This document shows positions 15,822 through 25,013 of a DNA stretch of 39,619 nucleotides, one piece after another. The translations under genes and the position numbers were made by a program. The stretch comes from Rhodobacter sp. (GTDB taxonomy: Bacteria > Pseudomonadota > Alphaproteobacteria > Rhodobacterales > Rhodobacteraceae), in contig JAJDOB010000004.1 of NCBI GenBank assembly GCA_022340385.1, positions 1 through 39,619 of the forward strand. The letters are read 5' to 3'. The first letter of the stretch is position 1; every line of letters begins with the position of its first letter. Below the pieces are notes generated by a model, which saw only the letters and a list, made by a program, of their open reading frames with translations, had not been told where the DNA came from and did not search any database.

Positions 15822-15960
15822 TGCGATGCCTTGAGTGTAACACCGCTGACAGGCGTAATGCCGATTTCCCGCAGAGACAACCCCGCGCAACCGGCAGCGC
15901 GGAACCAATGTGGTGCCCGACGTGATATCCGGTGCGGCGGCAGTCAGGCATTTGCCGCCC

Positions 15961-15989
15961 TTGAAGCACCCAAATGAATAGCCTAAACC
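15961..15989 (+). promoter_or_regulatory. Candidate promoter of fabI
   Basis: TTGAAG (15961-15966), 17-bp spacer, TAAACC (15984-15989). It lies 27 bp before ATG 16017, followed by AGGGGACAG as ribosome site. Hexamers match only partly. Confidence 0.35.
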
Positions 15990-16016
15990 GGCCCAACAGG
16001 CCTTAGGGGACAGAAC

Positions 16017-16823
16017 ATGGCAACGGATTTGATGGCAGGAAAACGCGGGTTGATCATGGGGCTCGCCAATGACAAATCCATCGCCTGGGGCATTGCCCGC
16101 GCGCTGGCCGGGGCCGGTGCGGAGCTGGCGTTTTCCTACCAGGGCGAGGCGCTGAAGAAGCGGGTCGATCCGCTGGCGGCACAGCTGGGCTCGGATCTGG
16201 TGGTCGAATGCGACGTTGGCAACGCGGCAAGTCTGGACGCGCTGTTCGACACGCTGAAAGCCAAGTGGGGCAAGCTGGACTTTGTCGTGCACTGCATTGG
16301 TTTTTCAGACAAAAACGAACTTCGCGGGCGCTATGTCGATACCTCGTCGGAAAATTTCGCGATGACGATGGATATCTCCGTCTATTCCTTCACCGCCGTC
16401 TGCCAGCGCGCCGCGGCGATGATGCCCGATGGCGGATCGCTTCTGACGCTTACCTATTACGGCGCCGAACGGGTGATGCCGCATTACAATGTGATGGGCG
16501 TCGCCAAGGCCGCGCTGGAGGCTTCGGTGCGTTACATCGCAGAGGATCTGGGCAAGGACGGCATCCGCTGCAACGCGATTTCCGCCGGCCCGATCAAGAC
16601 GCTGGCCGCCTCGGGCATCGGCGATTTCCGCTATATCATGAAGTGGAACGAGTATAACTCGCCGCTGCGCCGCAACGTCAGTATCGACGATGTCGGAGGC
16701 TCGGCGCTGTACCTGCTGTCGGATCTTGGCAGCGGTGTGACCGGAGAGACACATCATGTCGATGCGGGCTATCATATCGTCGGCATGAAGGCGGTCGATG
16801 CGCCGGATATCTCGAAAACCTGA
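16017..16823 (+). CDS. fabI: Enoyl-[acyl-carrier-protein] reductase (NADH)
   Basis: 268 residues of the SDR-type FabI family. It catalyses the last reduction in each round of type II fatty acid synthesis. Features: the modified glycine-rich motif [17 protein letters not shown] at about 11-27, [13 protein letters not shown] (adenine site), HCIGFSD, and the catalytic YNVMGVAKA (Tyr-x6-Lys) at about 159-167. [16 protein letters not shown] follows. This is the triclosan-target family. A ribosome site AGGGGACAG precedes the ATG. It appears monocistronic, with 209 bp before gpt. Confidence 0.93.
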   Translation: MATDLMAGKRGLIMGLANDKSIAWGIARALAGAGAELAFSYQGEALKKRVDPLAAQLGSDLVVECDVGNAASLDALFDTLKAKWGKLDFVVHCIGFSDKNELRGRYVDTSSENFAMTMDISVYSFTAVCQRAAAMMPDGGSLLTLTYYGAERVMPHYNVMGVAKAALEASVRYIAEDLGKDGIRCNAISAGPIKTLAASGIGDFRYIMKWNEYNSPLRRNVSIDDVGGSALYLLSDLGSGVTGETHHVDAGYHIVGMKAVDAPDISKT

Positions 16824-17032
16824 CTGTCGCGGTGCCGGTCCGGTGGTCTCAGGCGGCAACGGTTCGACTTTCGCGTGTCATTACCGCGAAGGGCAATCGC
16901 TGTCGGCATGCCCGCAATCGACCTGAAACGCAGCCGCGCCGCCCTGCCCCGCGGCCGGCCAATCACCCTCTTCAGTTACACGCGGACACGCGATATGAAC
17001 CCGGTTAACGTCACCCCAGGAAGGAAGTGCAC

Positions 17033-17536
17033 ATGACCGACCGTCTGCCGCACGAGAAAGGTTTTCACGTCAGTTGGGATCAGATTCACCGCGATGCGCG
17101 CGCGCTGGCCTGGCGGCTGGACGGGCGCGGGCCGGACAATGGCGCCTGGAAGGCCGTGGTTGCGATCACCCGCGGCGGCATGGCCCCGGCGATGATCGTC
17201 GCGCGCGAGCTTGATATCCGCACCGTCGACACGATCAGCGTCAAATCCTATGATCATCAGACCCAGTCAGAGGCAAAGATCATCAAGATGCCCGACGTGT
17301 CCGTGGTCGGCGACGGCACCGGCATTCTGGTGGTCGACGATCTGGTCGACACCGGCAAGACGCTGGAGGCGGTGCGCAGCGTGATGCCGAACGCGCATGT
17401 CGCCACCGTCTATGCCAAACCGATGGGAGAGCCGATGGTGGACACGTTCATCACCGGCGTCAGCCAGGACACCTGGATATTCTTTCCCTGGGATATGGCG
17501 CTGCAATATGTCGAACCCTACCGGGGCAAGGATTGA
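17033..17536 (+). CDS. gpt: Xanthine phosphoribosyltransferase
   Basis: 167 residues from ATG 17033 with AAGGAAG five bases upstream; a GTG two codons earlier is less likely. It transfers phosphoribose from PRPP to xanthine or guanine (purine salvage). The PRPP-binding loop [11 protein letters not shown] lies at about 100-110. [20 protein letters not shown] (about 44-63) and the C-terminal [18 protein letters not shown] are typical of Gpt. Its stop overlaps the TTG start of the DUF2127 gene, so it heads a three-gene coupled operon. Confidence 0.9.
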   Translation: MTDRLPHEKGFHVSWDQIHRDARALAWRLDGRGPDNGAWKAVVAITRGGMAPAMIVARELDIRTVDTISVKSYDHQTQSEAKIIKMPDVSVVGDGTGILVVDDLVDTGKTLEAVRSVMPNAHVATVYAKPMGEPMVDTFITGVSQDTWIFFPWDMALQYVEPYRGKD

Positions 17537-18033
17537 GCAGGCCCGATCAGGCTCCACCCGCCAGTTCCGCCCGCATCGAGTGGTTCTACCGCCTCAGCCT
17601 GCTGGCAAAAGGCAGCCTTGGTCTGGCCCAGCTTCTGGGCGCATTGGGTCTGATACTGGCCCCCGGTGGCGCGGCGCAGCGTTGGGTCGACATGTTGACC
17701 CGCAACGAGATTGCCGACGATCCCGACGACCCGCTGGCGCGGTTTCTTGTCGACTGGGCCAATTCGCTGACCACCCAGTCCGAGCATTTCTATTCGATCT
17801 ATCTGCTGGGCCACGGCGTCCTGAACCTTGGCGTGGTTCTGGCGCTGCTGTTGCGCATTCGCGGGGCGTATCATGTCTCGCTGGCGGTCCTGATCGGATT
17901 TGTCTGCTACCAGTTGTTCCTGTTCACCCGCGCCCCGGACGTCATGCTGCTGGTCCTGACCGCAATTGACATGGCGGTGATCGCGCTGGTGCTGCTGGAA
18001 CGCCGAACCCATCCGAGGGAAGCCCGACCATGA
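17533..18033 (+). CDS. DUF2127 family membrane protein
   Basis: 166 residues from a TTG start inside a TTGA overlap with gpt, AAGGA directly upstream. [25 protein letters not shown], a polar middle with [24 protein letters not shown], and two further hydrophobic segments give about four membrane helices. The pattern fits DUF2127, inner-membrane proteins of unknown role. Its TGA overlaps the next ATG (ATGA). Coupling to a purine salvage gene and an aminotransferase gives no obvious functional hint. Confidence 0.75.
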   Translation: MSRPDQAPPASSARIEWFYRLSLLAKGSLGLAQLLGALGLILAPGGAAQRWVDMLTRNEIADDPDDPLARFLVDWANSLTTQSEHFYSIYLLGHGVLNLGVVLALLLRIRGAYHVSLAVLIGFVCYQLFLFTRAPDVMLLVLTAIDMAVIALVLLERRTHPREARP

Positions 18034-19208
18034 CCCTGCCGCTGAACCCCGACATCGCCGCAACCGACCCGCCCGCCGTGATGGAGGCGTTCCGTTGGCT
18101 GCGCGAGGCCCGTTTCGACAAGGACAGGCCGCTGATCAACGTCAGCCAGGCCGCCCCGGCCCTGCCGCCGCCGGAACCGCTGCGTCAGGCCATGGCAGAG
18201 GCGATCCTGAGCGATACATCGGCACATCTTTACGGCCCCGACCTTGGCCTGCCGGACCTGCGCGCCGAACTTGGCCAGCGCACCGCCGCGATCTACGGCG
18301 GCACCGTCACCGCCGATCAGGTCGCCATCACCGCCGGCTGCAACCAGGCCTTTGCCGCCGCTCTTGCGACGCTGGCGCGCGCCGGCGACGAGGTGATGCT
18401 GCCGACGCCGTGGTATTTCAACCACCAGATGCTGCTGACGATGACCGGCATCACCCCCGTGCCGCTGCCGACCGGGCCCGATCTGCTGCCCGACCCCGAC
18501 CATGCCGCCGCGCTGATCACAGATCGCACCCGCGCGCTGGTGCTGGTGACCCCGAACAACCCCGGCGGCGTCGAATATCCCGCCGGTCTGATGCGGGCGA
18601 TGTTCGATCTGGCGCGCGACAAGGGCATCGCGCTGATCGTCGACGAGACCTATCGCGATTTTCACGGGCTTTCGGGCGCGCCGCATGACCTGTTCACCGA
18701 TCCCGACTGGCCCGGCACGCTGATCCACCTGTACAGTTTTTCAAAGGCCTACCGGCTGACCGGGCACCGGGTCGGCGCGATTGTCGCCGCCGCCGGGCAG
18801 TTGCAGGAAGTCGAGAAATACCTCGATTCCACCACGATCTGCGCTGGCCAACTGGGCCAGCGGGCCGCGCTTTGGGGTTTGCGCAACCTGACGCAATGGC
18901 TGGCAGGCGAACGTGACGAGACCCTGGCCCGTCGCGCCGCGATCACCGACGCCATCGCCAACCTGGACGGCTGGCACCTGAAAGGCTGCGGCGCCTATTT
19001 CGCCTATGCCGACTATCCGCATGACATGGCCTCGCATGATTTCGCGCGCCACCTGCTGACGACGCAGGGCGTGCTTGCCCTGCCCGGCGCGATGTTCACG
19101 CCCGCCGGCGATCCCGCCGGGACGCGGGCCCTGCGCATCGCGTTTGCCAATATCGACGCCGCGGGCATTTCACAGCTTGCAAAGCGGCTGCAAAACATCA
19201 CGACCTGA
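18030..19208 (+). CDS. PLP-dependent class I/II aminotransferase
   Basis: 392 residues, fold-type I. PLP-site landmarks: TAGCNQAFAAALATLA (about 93-108), PTPWYFNH, VTPNNPGG near 172-179, IVDETYRDF near 203-211, and YSFSKAYRLTGHRVG (about 235-249) with the Schiff-base Lys239. The terminal Arg region is TRALRIAFANID. Family members transfer amino groups between amino and oxo acids; the substrate cannot be assigned from sequence. The start overlaps the DUF2127 stop (ATGA). A 65-bp gap separates it from ppiD. Confidence 0.85.
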   Translation: MTLPLNPDIAATDPPAVMEAFRWLREARFDKDRPLINVSQAAPALPPPEPLRQAMAEAILSDTSAHLYGPDLGLPDLRAELGQRTAAIYGGTVTADQVAITAGCNQAFAAALATLARAGDEVMLPTPWYFNHQMLLTMTGITPVPLPTGPDLLPDPDHAAALITDRTRALVLVTPNNPGGVEYPAGLMRAMFDLARDKGIALIVDETYRDFHGLSGAPHDLFTDPDWPGTLIHLYSFSKAYRLTGHRVGAIVAAAGQLQEVEKYLDSTTICAGQLGQRAALWGLRNLTQWLAGERDETLARRAAITDAIANLDGWHLKGCGAYFAYADYPHDMASHDFARHLLTTQGVLALPGAMFTPAGDPAGTRALRIAFANIDAAGISQLAKRLQNITT

Positions 19209-19273
19209 CCTTGCCCCCTCTGGCGGTTCCGCCTAGACATCGCCAACAGTGAACCCGAGACAGGACGACAGGC

Positions 19274-21115
19274 ATGGCACGCAGCAAGAAGCACTCCGGA
19301 TCAAGGGCCGTCGTCTGGGTCATTCTGGTGCTGCTGATCATCGGGCTCGCCGGTTTCAGCGTGACCAATTTCGGCGGCAGGATCGATGCCATCGGCAAGG
19401 TCGGCGACCGCGAAATCGGCGTGCAGCGCTACGCGCGCGAATTGCAGAACCAGATCAACGCCTATTCGGCGCAGATCGGCACCAACCTGACCCTGGCACA
19501 GGCGCAGTCATTCGGCATCGACCGCGCCGTTCTGCAACAGCTTGTCTCGACCGTCGCCATCGAAAACGAGGCCGCCGAACTGGGCCTGTCGGCGGGGGAC
19601 GAACAGTTGCGCGCGCAGATCCTGACGATTCAGGGGTTTCAGGGGCTGGATGGCAAATTCGACCGCGAGGCCTATCGCTTTGCGCTGCAGCAATCGGGCC
19701 TGAACGAAGCGCAATTCGAAGAGACACTGCGCGCAGAGATTGCCCGCACCATGGTTCAGGGCGCGGTTGCCGGTGGCGTCGTCACTCCGGCTATCTATAC
19801 GAAAACGCTGGTGGATTTCGTGGGCGAACGGCGCAATTTCGGCTGGACTGCGCTGGGGTCGGACGCGCTGGAGACCCCGATCGCGGAACCGACAGACGCG
19901 GACCTTCAGGCGTTCTTCAAGGAAAACGAAGCCGATTACATGCTGCCTGAAACCCGCGACATCACCTATGTCTGGCTGACCCCGGACATGATCGTGGACA
20001 CGGTCGAAATCGACGAGACCGCGCTGCGCGCGCTTTACGACGAGCGTATCGACGAGTTTCAGAAACCCGAACGCCGGCTGGTCGAGCGTCTGATCCTTGG
20101 TGCCGGCGCTGCCACGGCCAGGGCGCGGCTGGATTCCGGCGAGATCAGCTTTGAGGATCTGGTGGCGGAACGCGGCCTCGACCTGGGCGACATCGACCTG
20201 GGCGACGTGACCCGCGAGGAACTGGGCCGCGCCGGCGACGCGGTGTTCGGCACCGACGAGGCCGGTATCGTCGGCCCGGTCGACACCGATCTTGGCGCCG
20301 CGCTGTTTCGCATCAATGCGGTTCTGGGCGCGCAGGTGACCACGTTCGAGGACGCGCGCGCCGAACTGGTCGATGAATTCGCGCTGGATCGCGCCCGCAG
20401 GATCATTGCCGACAAGGTCGATGGCATCGACGATCTGCTGGCCGGTGGCGCCACACTGGAGGAACTCGCGGACGAGACCGAATTGCAGCTGGGCCAGATC
20501 GGCTGGTCGGGCGACACCGGCGAAGACATCGCCGCCTATGACGCGTTCCGCGCCGCCGCGGCCGCCGCCGAAACCGGCGATTTCCCCGAGGTGAGCGAAC
20601 TGGACGACGGCGGAATTTTCGCGCTGCGCGTCAACGAGATTGTCGCCCCCCGCCTGCAGGATTTCGCCGACGCCAGGCCGCGCGTGGACAGCGGCTGGCG
20701 CACCGCGCAGACCGTGCGTGCACTGGGCGAACAGGCCCGCGCCCTGGCCGAGGCGCTGAAAACGGCCGACCCCGAAAGCCTTGGCCTGACGCTGACCGAG
20801 GCCAGCGACGTGACCCGCACCAGTTTCATCGCCGACACGCCGCCGGCGTTTCTGGAAACCGTGTTCGACATGCAGCCCGGCGATATCCGGGTGATCGAGG
20901 GCGCGACCGCGGCCTATCTGGTGCGCCTTGACTCGATCGCCCCGCCCGACCCCGACGACGCCGATCTGGCGGCGCAGGCCGACCAGCTGGCCGAAGCCAC
21001 GGCGCAGTCGCTGGGGGCCGATATCCTGCAGGCCTATTCCTCGGCGGTCGTAAAGCGCGCGGGCATCTCGATCAACCAGGCGGCGGTCAACGCCGTACAC
21101 ACCCAGTTTCCGTGA
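19274..21115 (+). CDS. ppiD: SurA/PpiD-type periplasmic peptidyl-prolyl isomerase
   Basis: 613 residues. A short basic N terminus and one membrane anchor (VVWVILVLLIIGLAGFSVTNF, about 13-33) place the rest in the periplasm. A SurA-N-like region follows (REIGVQRYARELQNQINAY; GIDRAVLQQLVSTVAIENEAAELGLS). A parvulin-like region is at about 240-355 (DEFQKPERRLVERLILG, FEDLVAERGLD, FRINAVLG) and a second isomerase-like fold lies near 500-560. Sequence is acidic overall. It probably helps fold exported proteins. Many bacterial PpiD parvulin domains are inactive, so catalysis is not assured. The next gene, trpE, starts six bases after its stop, implying cotranscription. Confidence 0.85.
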   Translation: MARSKKHSGSRAVVWVILVLLIIGLAGFSVTNFGGRIDAIGKVGDREIGVQRYARELQNQINAYSAQIGTNLTLAQAQSFGIDRAVLQQLVSTVAIENEAAELGLSAGDEQLRAQILTIQGFQGLDGKFDREAYRFALQQSGLNEAQFEETLRAEIARTMVQGAVAGGVVTPAIYTKTLVDFVGERRNFGWTALGSDALETPIAEPTDADLQAFFKENEADYMLPETRDITYVWLTPDMIVDTVEIDETALRALYDERIDEFQKPERRLVERLILGAGAATARARLDSGEISFEDLVAERGLDLGDIDLGDVTREELGRAGDAVFGTDEAGIVGPVDTDLGAALFRINAVLGAQVTTFEDARAELVDEFALDRARRIIADKVDGIDDLLAGGATLEELADETELQLGQIGWSGDTGEDIAAYDAFRAAAAAAETGDFPEVSELDDGGIFALRVNEIVAPRLQDFADARPRVDSGWRTAQTVRALGEQARALAEALKTADPESLGLTLTEASDVTRTSFIADTPPAFLETVFDMQPGDIRVIEGATAAYLVRLDSIAPPDPDDADLAAQADQLAEATAQSLGADILQAYSSAVVKRAGISINQAAVNAVHTQFP

Positions 21116-21121
21116 CCTGAC

Positions 21122-22633
21122 ATGGCCCTGACCCCTGCATTCGACACGTTCGCCACCGGTTACGATGCGGGGCAGAACCAGGTGGTCTACACCCGCCTGG
21201 CGGCCGATCTCGACACGCCGGTCTCGCTGATGCTGAAACTGACGGCAGCGCGCAAGGACAGTTTCGTGCTGGAATCCGTGACCGGCGGCGAGGTGCGCGG
21301 GCGCTATTCCATGGTCGGCATGAAACCCGATCTGGTCTGGGACTGTAACGGCACGTCTTCCCGGCTGAACCGCTCGGCCCGGTTCGATCCGGACGCGTTC
21401 CAGACCCTCGACGGCGATCCGCTGAACACGCTGCGGGCGGTGATCGCCGAATCCAGGATCGACCTGCCCGATGACCTGCCCGCCGCCAGCGCCGGGCTGT
21501 TCGGATACCTGGGCTATGACATGATCCGCCTGGTCGAACATCTGCCGAATGTGAACCCCGACCCGCTGGGCCTGCCCGACGCGGTGCTGCTGCGCCCCTC
21601 GGTGGTCGCGGTGCTGGACGGCGTCAAGGGCGAGGTCACGGTGGTGTCGCCCGCCTGGGTCTCGTCGGGGTTGTCGGCGCGCGCCGCCTATGCGCAGGCC
21701 GCCGAACGGGTGATGGACGCGGTGCGCGATCTGGAACGCGGCACGGCGGAAACCAGCCGCGACCTGGGCGAACAGGCCGCGATCCCCGACCCGGTCTCGA
21801 ATTTCGCCCACGCCGATTACCTTGCCGCGGTCGAGACCGCCAAGGATTACATCCGCGCCGGCGACATCTTTCAGGTGGTGCCCAGCCAGCGCTGGTCGCA
21901 GCCCTTCACGCTGCCGCCCTTCGCGCTGTACCGCTCGCTGCGGCGCACCAACCCGTCGCCCTTCATGTTCTTCTTCAACTTCGGCGGTTTTCAGGTGATC
22001 GGCGCCAGCCCCGAGATCCTGGTGCGGGTGTTCGGCGGCGATGTGACCATTCGCCCGATCGCGGGCACCCGGCCCCGTGGCGCGACCCCCGAGGAAGACC
22101 GCGCGTTCGAGGAAGACCTGCTGTCGGATGAAAAGGAATGCGCCGAACATCTGATGCTGCTTGATCTGGGGCGCAACGACACCGGGCGCGTCAGCAAGAT
22201 CGGCACCGTGCGTCCGACCGAACAGTTCATCATCGAACGCTACAGCCACGTCATGCATATCGTGTCCAATGTCGTCGGCGAACTGTCCGACGACCACGAC
22301 GCCCTGTCGGCGCTGCTGGCCGGGCTGCCTGCGGGCACCGTAAGCGGCGCGCCAAAGGTGCGGGCAATGGAAATCATTGACGAACTGGAGCCGGAAAAGC
22401 GCGGCGTCTACGGCGGCGGCGTCGGATATTTCAGCGCCGGCGGCGACATGGACATGTGCATCGCCCTGCGGACCGCGGTGCTGAAGGATGAAACCTTGTA
22501 TATCCAGGCCGGCGGTGGCGTGGTCTATGACAGCGACCCGCAGGCCGAATTCGAAGAGACTGTGAACAAGTCCAAAGCCATCCGCATGGCCGCCGAAGAC
22601 GCCGGAAGATTTGTCGGCACCTCAAACCGCTGA
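21122..22633 (+). CDS. trpE: Anthranilate synthase component I
   Basis: 503 residues. With TrpG it converts chorismate and glutamine to anthranilate, the first tryptophan step. The feedback site appears as FVLESVTGGEVRGRYSMVG (about 53-71). The chorismate-binding C-terminal half includes DIFQVVPSQRW, FMFFFNFGGFQVIGASPEILV, IRPIAGTRPRG, LLDLGRNDTGRVSKIG, GAPKVRAMEII and GGGVVYDSDP. It starts six bases after ppiD and has no leader-peptide attenuator. trpG, its partner, is 2.4 kb away behind the opposing YibQ gene, so the two subunits come from different transcripts. Confidence 0.94.
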   Translation: MALTPAFDTFATGYDAGQNQVVYTRLAADLDTPVSLMLKLTAARKDSFVLESVTGGEVRGRYSMVGMKPDLVWDCNGTSSRLNRSARFDPDAFQTLDGDPLNTLRAVIAESRIDLPDDLPAASAGLFGYLGYDMIRLVEHLPNVNPDPLGLPDAVLLRPSVVAVLDGVKGEVTVVSPAWVSSGLSARAAYAQAAERVMDAVRDLERGTAETSRDLGEQAAIPDPVSNFAHADYLAAVETAKDYIRAGDIFQVVPSQRWSQPFTLPPFALYRSLRRTNPSPFMFFFNFGGFQVIGASPEILVRVFGGDVTIRPIAGTRPRGATPEEDRAFEEDLLSDEKECAEHLMLLDLGRNDTGRVSKIGTVRPTEQFIIERYSHVMHIVSNVVGELSDDHDALSALLAGLPAGTVSGAPKVRAMEIIDELEPEKRGVYGGGVGYFSAGGDMDMCIALRTAVLKDETLYIQAGGGVVYDSDPQAEFEETVNKSKAIRMAAEDAGRFVGTSNR

Positions 22634-22676
22634 ATTGTACAAATCGAACATCTCTGGATAGTTCGATTTGTGCAAT
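22634..22676. repeat. 16-bp inverted repeat after trpE
   Basis: ATTGTACAAATCGAAC (22634-22649), 11-base loop, GTTCGATTTGTGCAAT (22661-22676); all 16 pairs form if one U-G is allowed. It begins one base after the trpE stop codon and is AT-rich for this genome. No T-run follows on either strand. CGAACATCT within it recurs at 22742-22750. It could be a transcript-end hairpin or a protein-binding palindrome. Confidence 0.55.
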
Positions 22677-22861
22677 CAGGCGCAGTTTCTCTGCTGCGGT
22701 TCGTTAACAAAGGGTAATACCCACCCGGCACTTGCAGATATCGAACATCTGCTGTGTCAAGGCCGCGTTCCGGCCATAGTGGCCCGCATCGCCGCGCTGC
22801 CCTGTTGTTCGCCCGCGCAATTCATCCCGGAAGCCGGTTCCCACCCTTGCGGTATTGCGCG

Positions 22862-24877
22862 CTATTTGGCCTGCAACACCGCAGAAACCGGCGCCAGGCT
22901 GACCGTCGCGGCGCGGGTGCCAAGCGCCCATTCGGTGATCGCGGCGATGGATTCGGCACGCAATTTCCCGACCAGAACCACCGGCCCGGCCTGCCCGGCC
23001 CGGAACGCGCCCTGATCCAGCGACCGTTTCATGGCCCCGGTATCGCGGCTGCCATCGTCAAACACCCGGAACACCGCGCGCGCCGGCACGCCGCGGCCCT
23101 CGGCGATCTGCAGACCGGCGTTCAGGCCCTTGTCATAGGTCACCATGCCATGGCCCGAAGCGGCCAGGATCTCGACCACCTGCACCGCCCGCGGGCGGTT
23201 GGCCTGAAGCTGGGCCGATGGCAGATCCATCACCGCGACGGCTTGCGGAATTGCCGCAAGATAACCTTGGAACGCCACCTCGACATCCGCGGGGGTCGCG
23301 CCATCGGGCAAGGGCGCCAGTACCAGTACCTCGACCCCGGCGGCGCGATAGGCCGCCATGCGCGCGGCGGACTCTGGCTGCATCGGATCCAGCGCCACCG
23401 CCAGCGGCACCGGAAAATCCATCAGATCCGCCGGGCCCGGCCCGTCCGGCACGTCCGGATCATCGACAAGCACGATCGAGAGCATCGGATTGGCGCTGTC
23501 ATTCTGGAACGGAACCGCAAAGCGCACCAGCGCCGGTTGTCCGGCGCCCTCTTCCACCGCTTCGGCGGTGTCTTCGGGCCCCGCGCCAATGCGGGGCAGC
23601 GACTCGTCGCCATTGTCGGGGCTGATGATCGAGATTTCCGACGCCCCGGCCAAACCGGCGCTCGGCGGGGCGGCAGGCAGTCTGCCGGGCAGCGTATCGG
23701 GGGCCGCGCCCGCGCCTGGGTCGATCTGTGGCAGCGTTCCGACGGTTTCGGCTGCGGTGCCCGCCCCGGCGGGGGGCGACGCCGGAACCGGATCGGCCGC
23801 AGGCTGCGCAGGCGGCGCAACACCGGCGATTTCCAGCGTTGCATCGGCGTCGGAACCGACCACCGGCGCGGGTTCGTTCGGTGCGGGCGCCACGACCCCG
23901 CCGGCATCCGCGGCGGTTTCGGGCACGTCCGCCGATGTGGCTGTTTCCGGCGAGGCATCCGCGACGGGCCGCACAGGCTGGGGCGCCGGCGGCACGAGCA
24001 CGGTCGGTTCGTTCGCGGCCATCACGATCTCTGGCGCGGCTGGGGTTGTCGGGCTGACCAACACGGTATCGCGGGCCGGCGCCTGTGGCGCGGCTGCCGG
24101 AATTGCGGCCCCCGACGCAGCATCGGGCGAGGCATCGGGGCCGGCCTGAACCGGAAGCTCTGAACCCGTCTGGGCAACGGCCATGTCACCGCCGGGCGCG
24201 GCGACATCCGGCGCGCTGCCGGTATCGGGCGCAGCCAGCACCGCGGCGGAACTGTCGGTTTGCGGAACCACGGCGGGTGCCGAGGCATCCGGCAGCACAT
24301 CCGCGGCAGGGTTTTCGGGCTGAACCACGCCGGGCAGTTCAACCACGGCGTCCTGCTCTGCCACCACGAGGTCGGGGGCGGCACTTGCGGGCGGCTCGGT
24401 CATCACCGGCGTTGCAGCCGCCGTAGCGGGCGCGTCAAGCGGCGCGACCTGATCGGGCGAGGCATCGACGCCGGGTTGCGCGGGCGGCACTGCACCGGGC
24501 AGCGACACCGAGGTGTCCGCCGGTCCCGGCATGATCTCTGGCGCGGCGCTGGCGACCGGCACGTGCAACACGCCCTCGGCGGCGCCGGTTTCGGGCGTGC
24601 CCACCGGTGTCGTGTCCAGCGCCGGGGCCGCCGCCGTGACCGGCTGGCTGACGCCGGGGGCGGTGGCCACGCCGGGGCGGCCCTCGGTTTGTGGCAGGAC
24701 CGGTGCCTCGTCGCGACGCTCGGCGTTGAATGCGGAACCGGCAGGCACCACCGCCTCGCCCGGCTGCGGTTTGTGCAAGACCAGTTCGGTGATCGGCAAC
24801 AATTGCGACGCGGCAATCACCATCACCACCGCGACAAGGGAACCCGACAAGAACCCACCGATAATGCGCATCATCAT
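22862..24877 (-). CDS. YibQ/DUF610 divergent polysaccharide deacetylase with long Pro/Ala-rich linker
   Basis: 671 residues from the first of three ATGs (24877), with AAGGGGAG upstream. Residues 4-28 form a membrane anchor or signal segment. Residues about 40-445 are a low-complexity Pro/Ala/Val/Asp linker with degenerate repeats: AAPEIM..LPGAVPPAQPGVDASP, AAPDLV..LPGVVQPENPAADVLP, AAPEIV..VPPAPQPVRPVADASP. The C-terminal domain (about 450-671) resembles DUF610/YibQ: LSIVLVDDPDV at the Asp-Asp strand, then GVEVLVLAPLP, VAVMDLPSAQLQ and GPVVLVGKLRAES. The NNHMGS-like motif and the late His expected of active relatives are not visible, so it may be a catalytically dead homologue. It is convergent with trpE and divergent from trpG. 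Confidence 0.75.
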   Translation of the reverse strand: MMMRIIGGFLSGSLVAVVMVIAASQLLPITELVLHKPQPGEAVVPAGSAFNAERRDEAPVLPQTEGRPGVATAPGVSQPVTAAAPALDTTPVGTPETGAAEGVLHVPVASAAPEIMPGPADTSVSLPGAVPPAQPGVDASPDQVAPLDAPATAAATPVMTEPPASAAPDLVVAEQDAVVELPGVVQPENPAADVLPDASAPAVVPQTDSSAAVLAAPDTGSAPDVAAPGGDMAVAQTGSELPVQAGPDASPDAASGAAIPAAAPQAPARDTVLVSPTTPAAPEIVMAANEPTVLVPPAPQPVRPVADASPETATSADVPETAADAGGVVAPAPNEPAPVVGSDADATLEIAGVAPPAQPAADPVPASPPAGAGTAAETVGTLPQIDPGAGAAPDTLPGRLPAAPPSAGLAGASEISIISPDNGDESLPRIGAGPEDTAEAVEEGAGQPALVRFAVPFQNDSANPMLSIVLVDDPDVPDGPGPADLMDFPVPLAVALDPMQPESAARMAAYRAAGVEVLVLAPLPDGATPADVEVAFQGYLAAIPQAVAVMDLPSAQLQANRPRAVQVVEILAASGHGMVTYDKGLNAGLQIAEGRGVPARAVFRVFDDGSRDTGAMKRSLDQGAFRAGQAGPVVLVGKLRAESIAAITEWALGTRAATVSLAPVSAVLQAK

Positions 24878-24981
24878 CCGACTGCTCCCCCTTGGTTTGC
24901 GTTGGGGTTGTTGTTTTTCCAGGGGCACAACGGCTTGACCGCCGCGCCCGCCTCTGAACATGTATAGCGCGATGGAAATCC

Positions 24982-25006
24982 GGGGGCACCCCCAATCGCG
25001 ATTGGG
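24982..25006 (+). promoter_or_regulatory. Overlapping hairpins just before the trpG start codon
   Basis: GGGGG/CCCCC around a 2-base centre (24982-24993) overlaps the perfect palindrome CCCAATCGCGATTGGG (24991-25006). They share CCC, so only one can form at a time. The second ends seven bases before ATG 25014, where no good Shine-Dalgarno sequence is seen. They may influence trpG translation. No Trp-rich leader peptide precedes them. Confidence 0.35.
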
Positions 25007-25013
25007 CGAAATC

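Noticed and set aside
19508-22297. 929-codon minus-strand open frame across ppiD and trpE
   Set aside because: Spans two clear plus-strand genes and has no recognisable domain; typical shadow frame.
24955-25013. Trp leader peptide before trpG
   Set aside because: Two TGG codons share a frame, but that frame has no start codon after its TGA at 24955-24957, and there is no terminator.
22700-25013. YibQ as a horizontally acquired insert splitting trpE from trpG
   Set aside because: GC content and codon use match its neighbours and no repeats or integrase flank it; the split layout is more likely ancestral.
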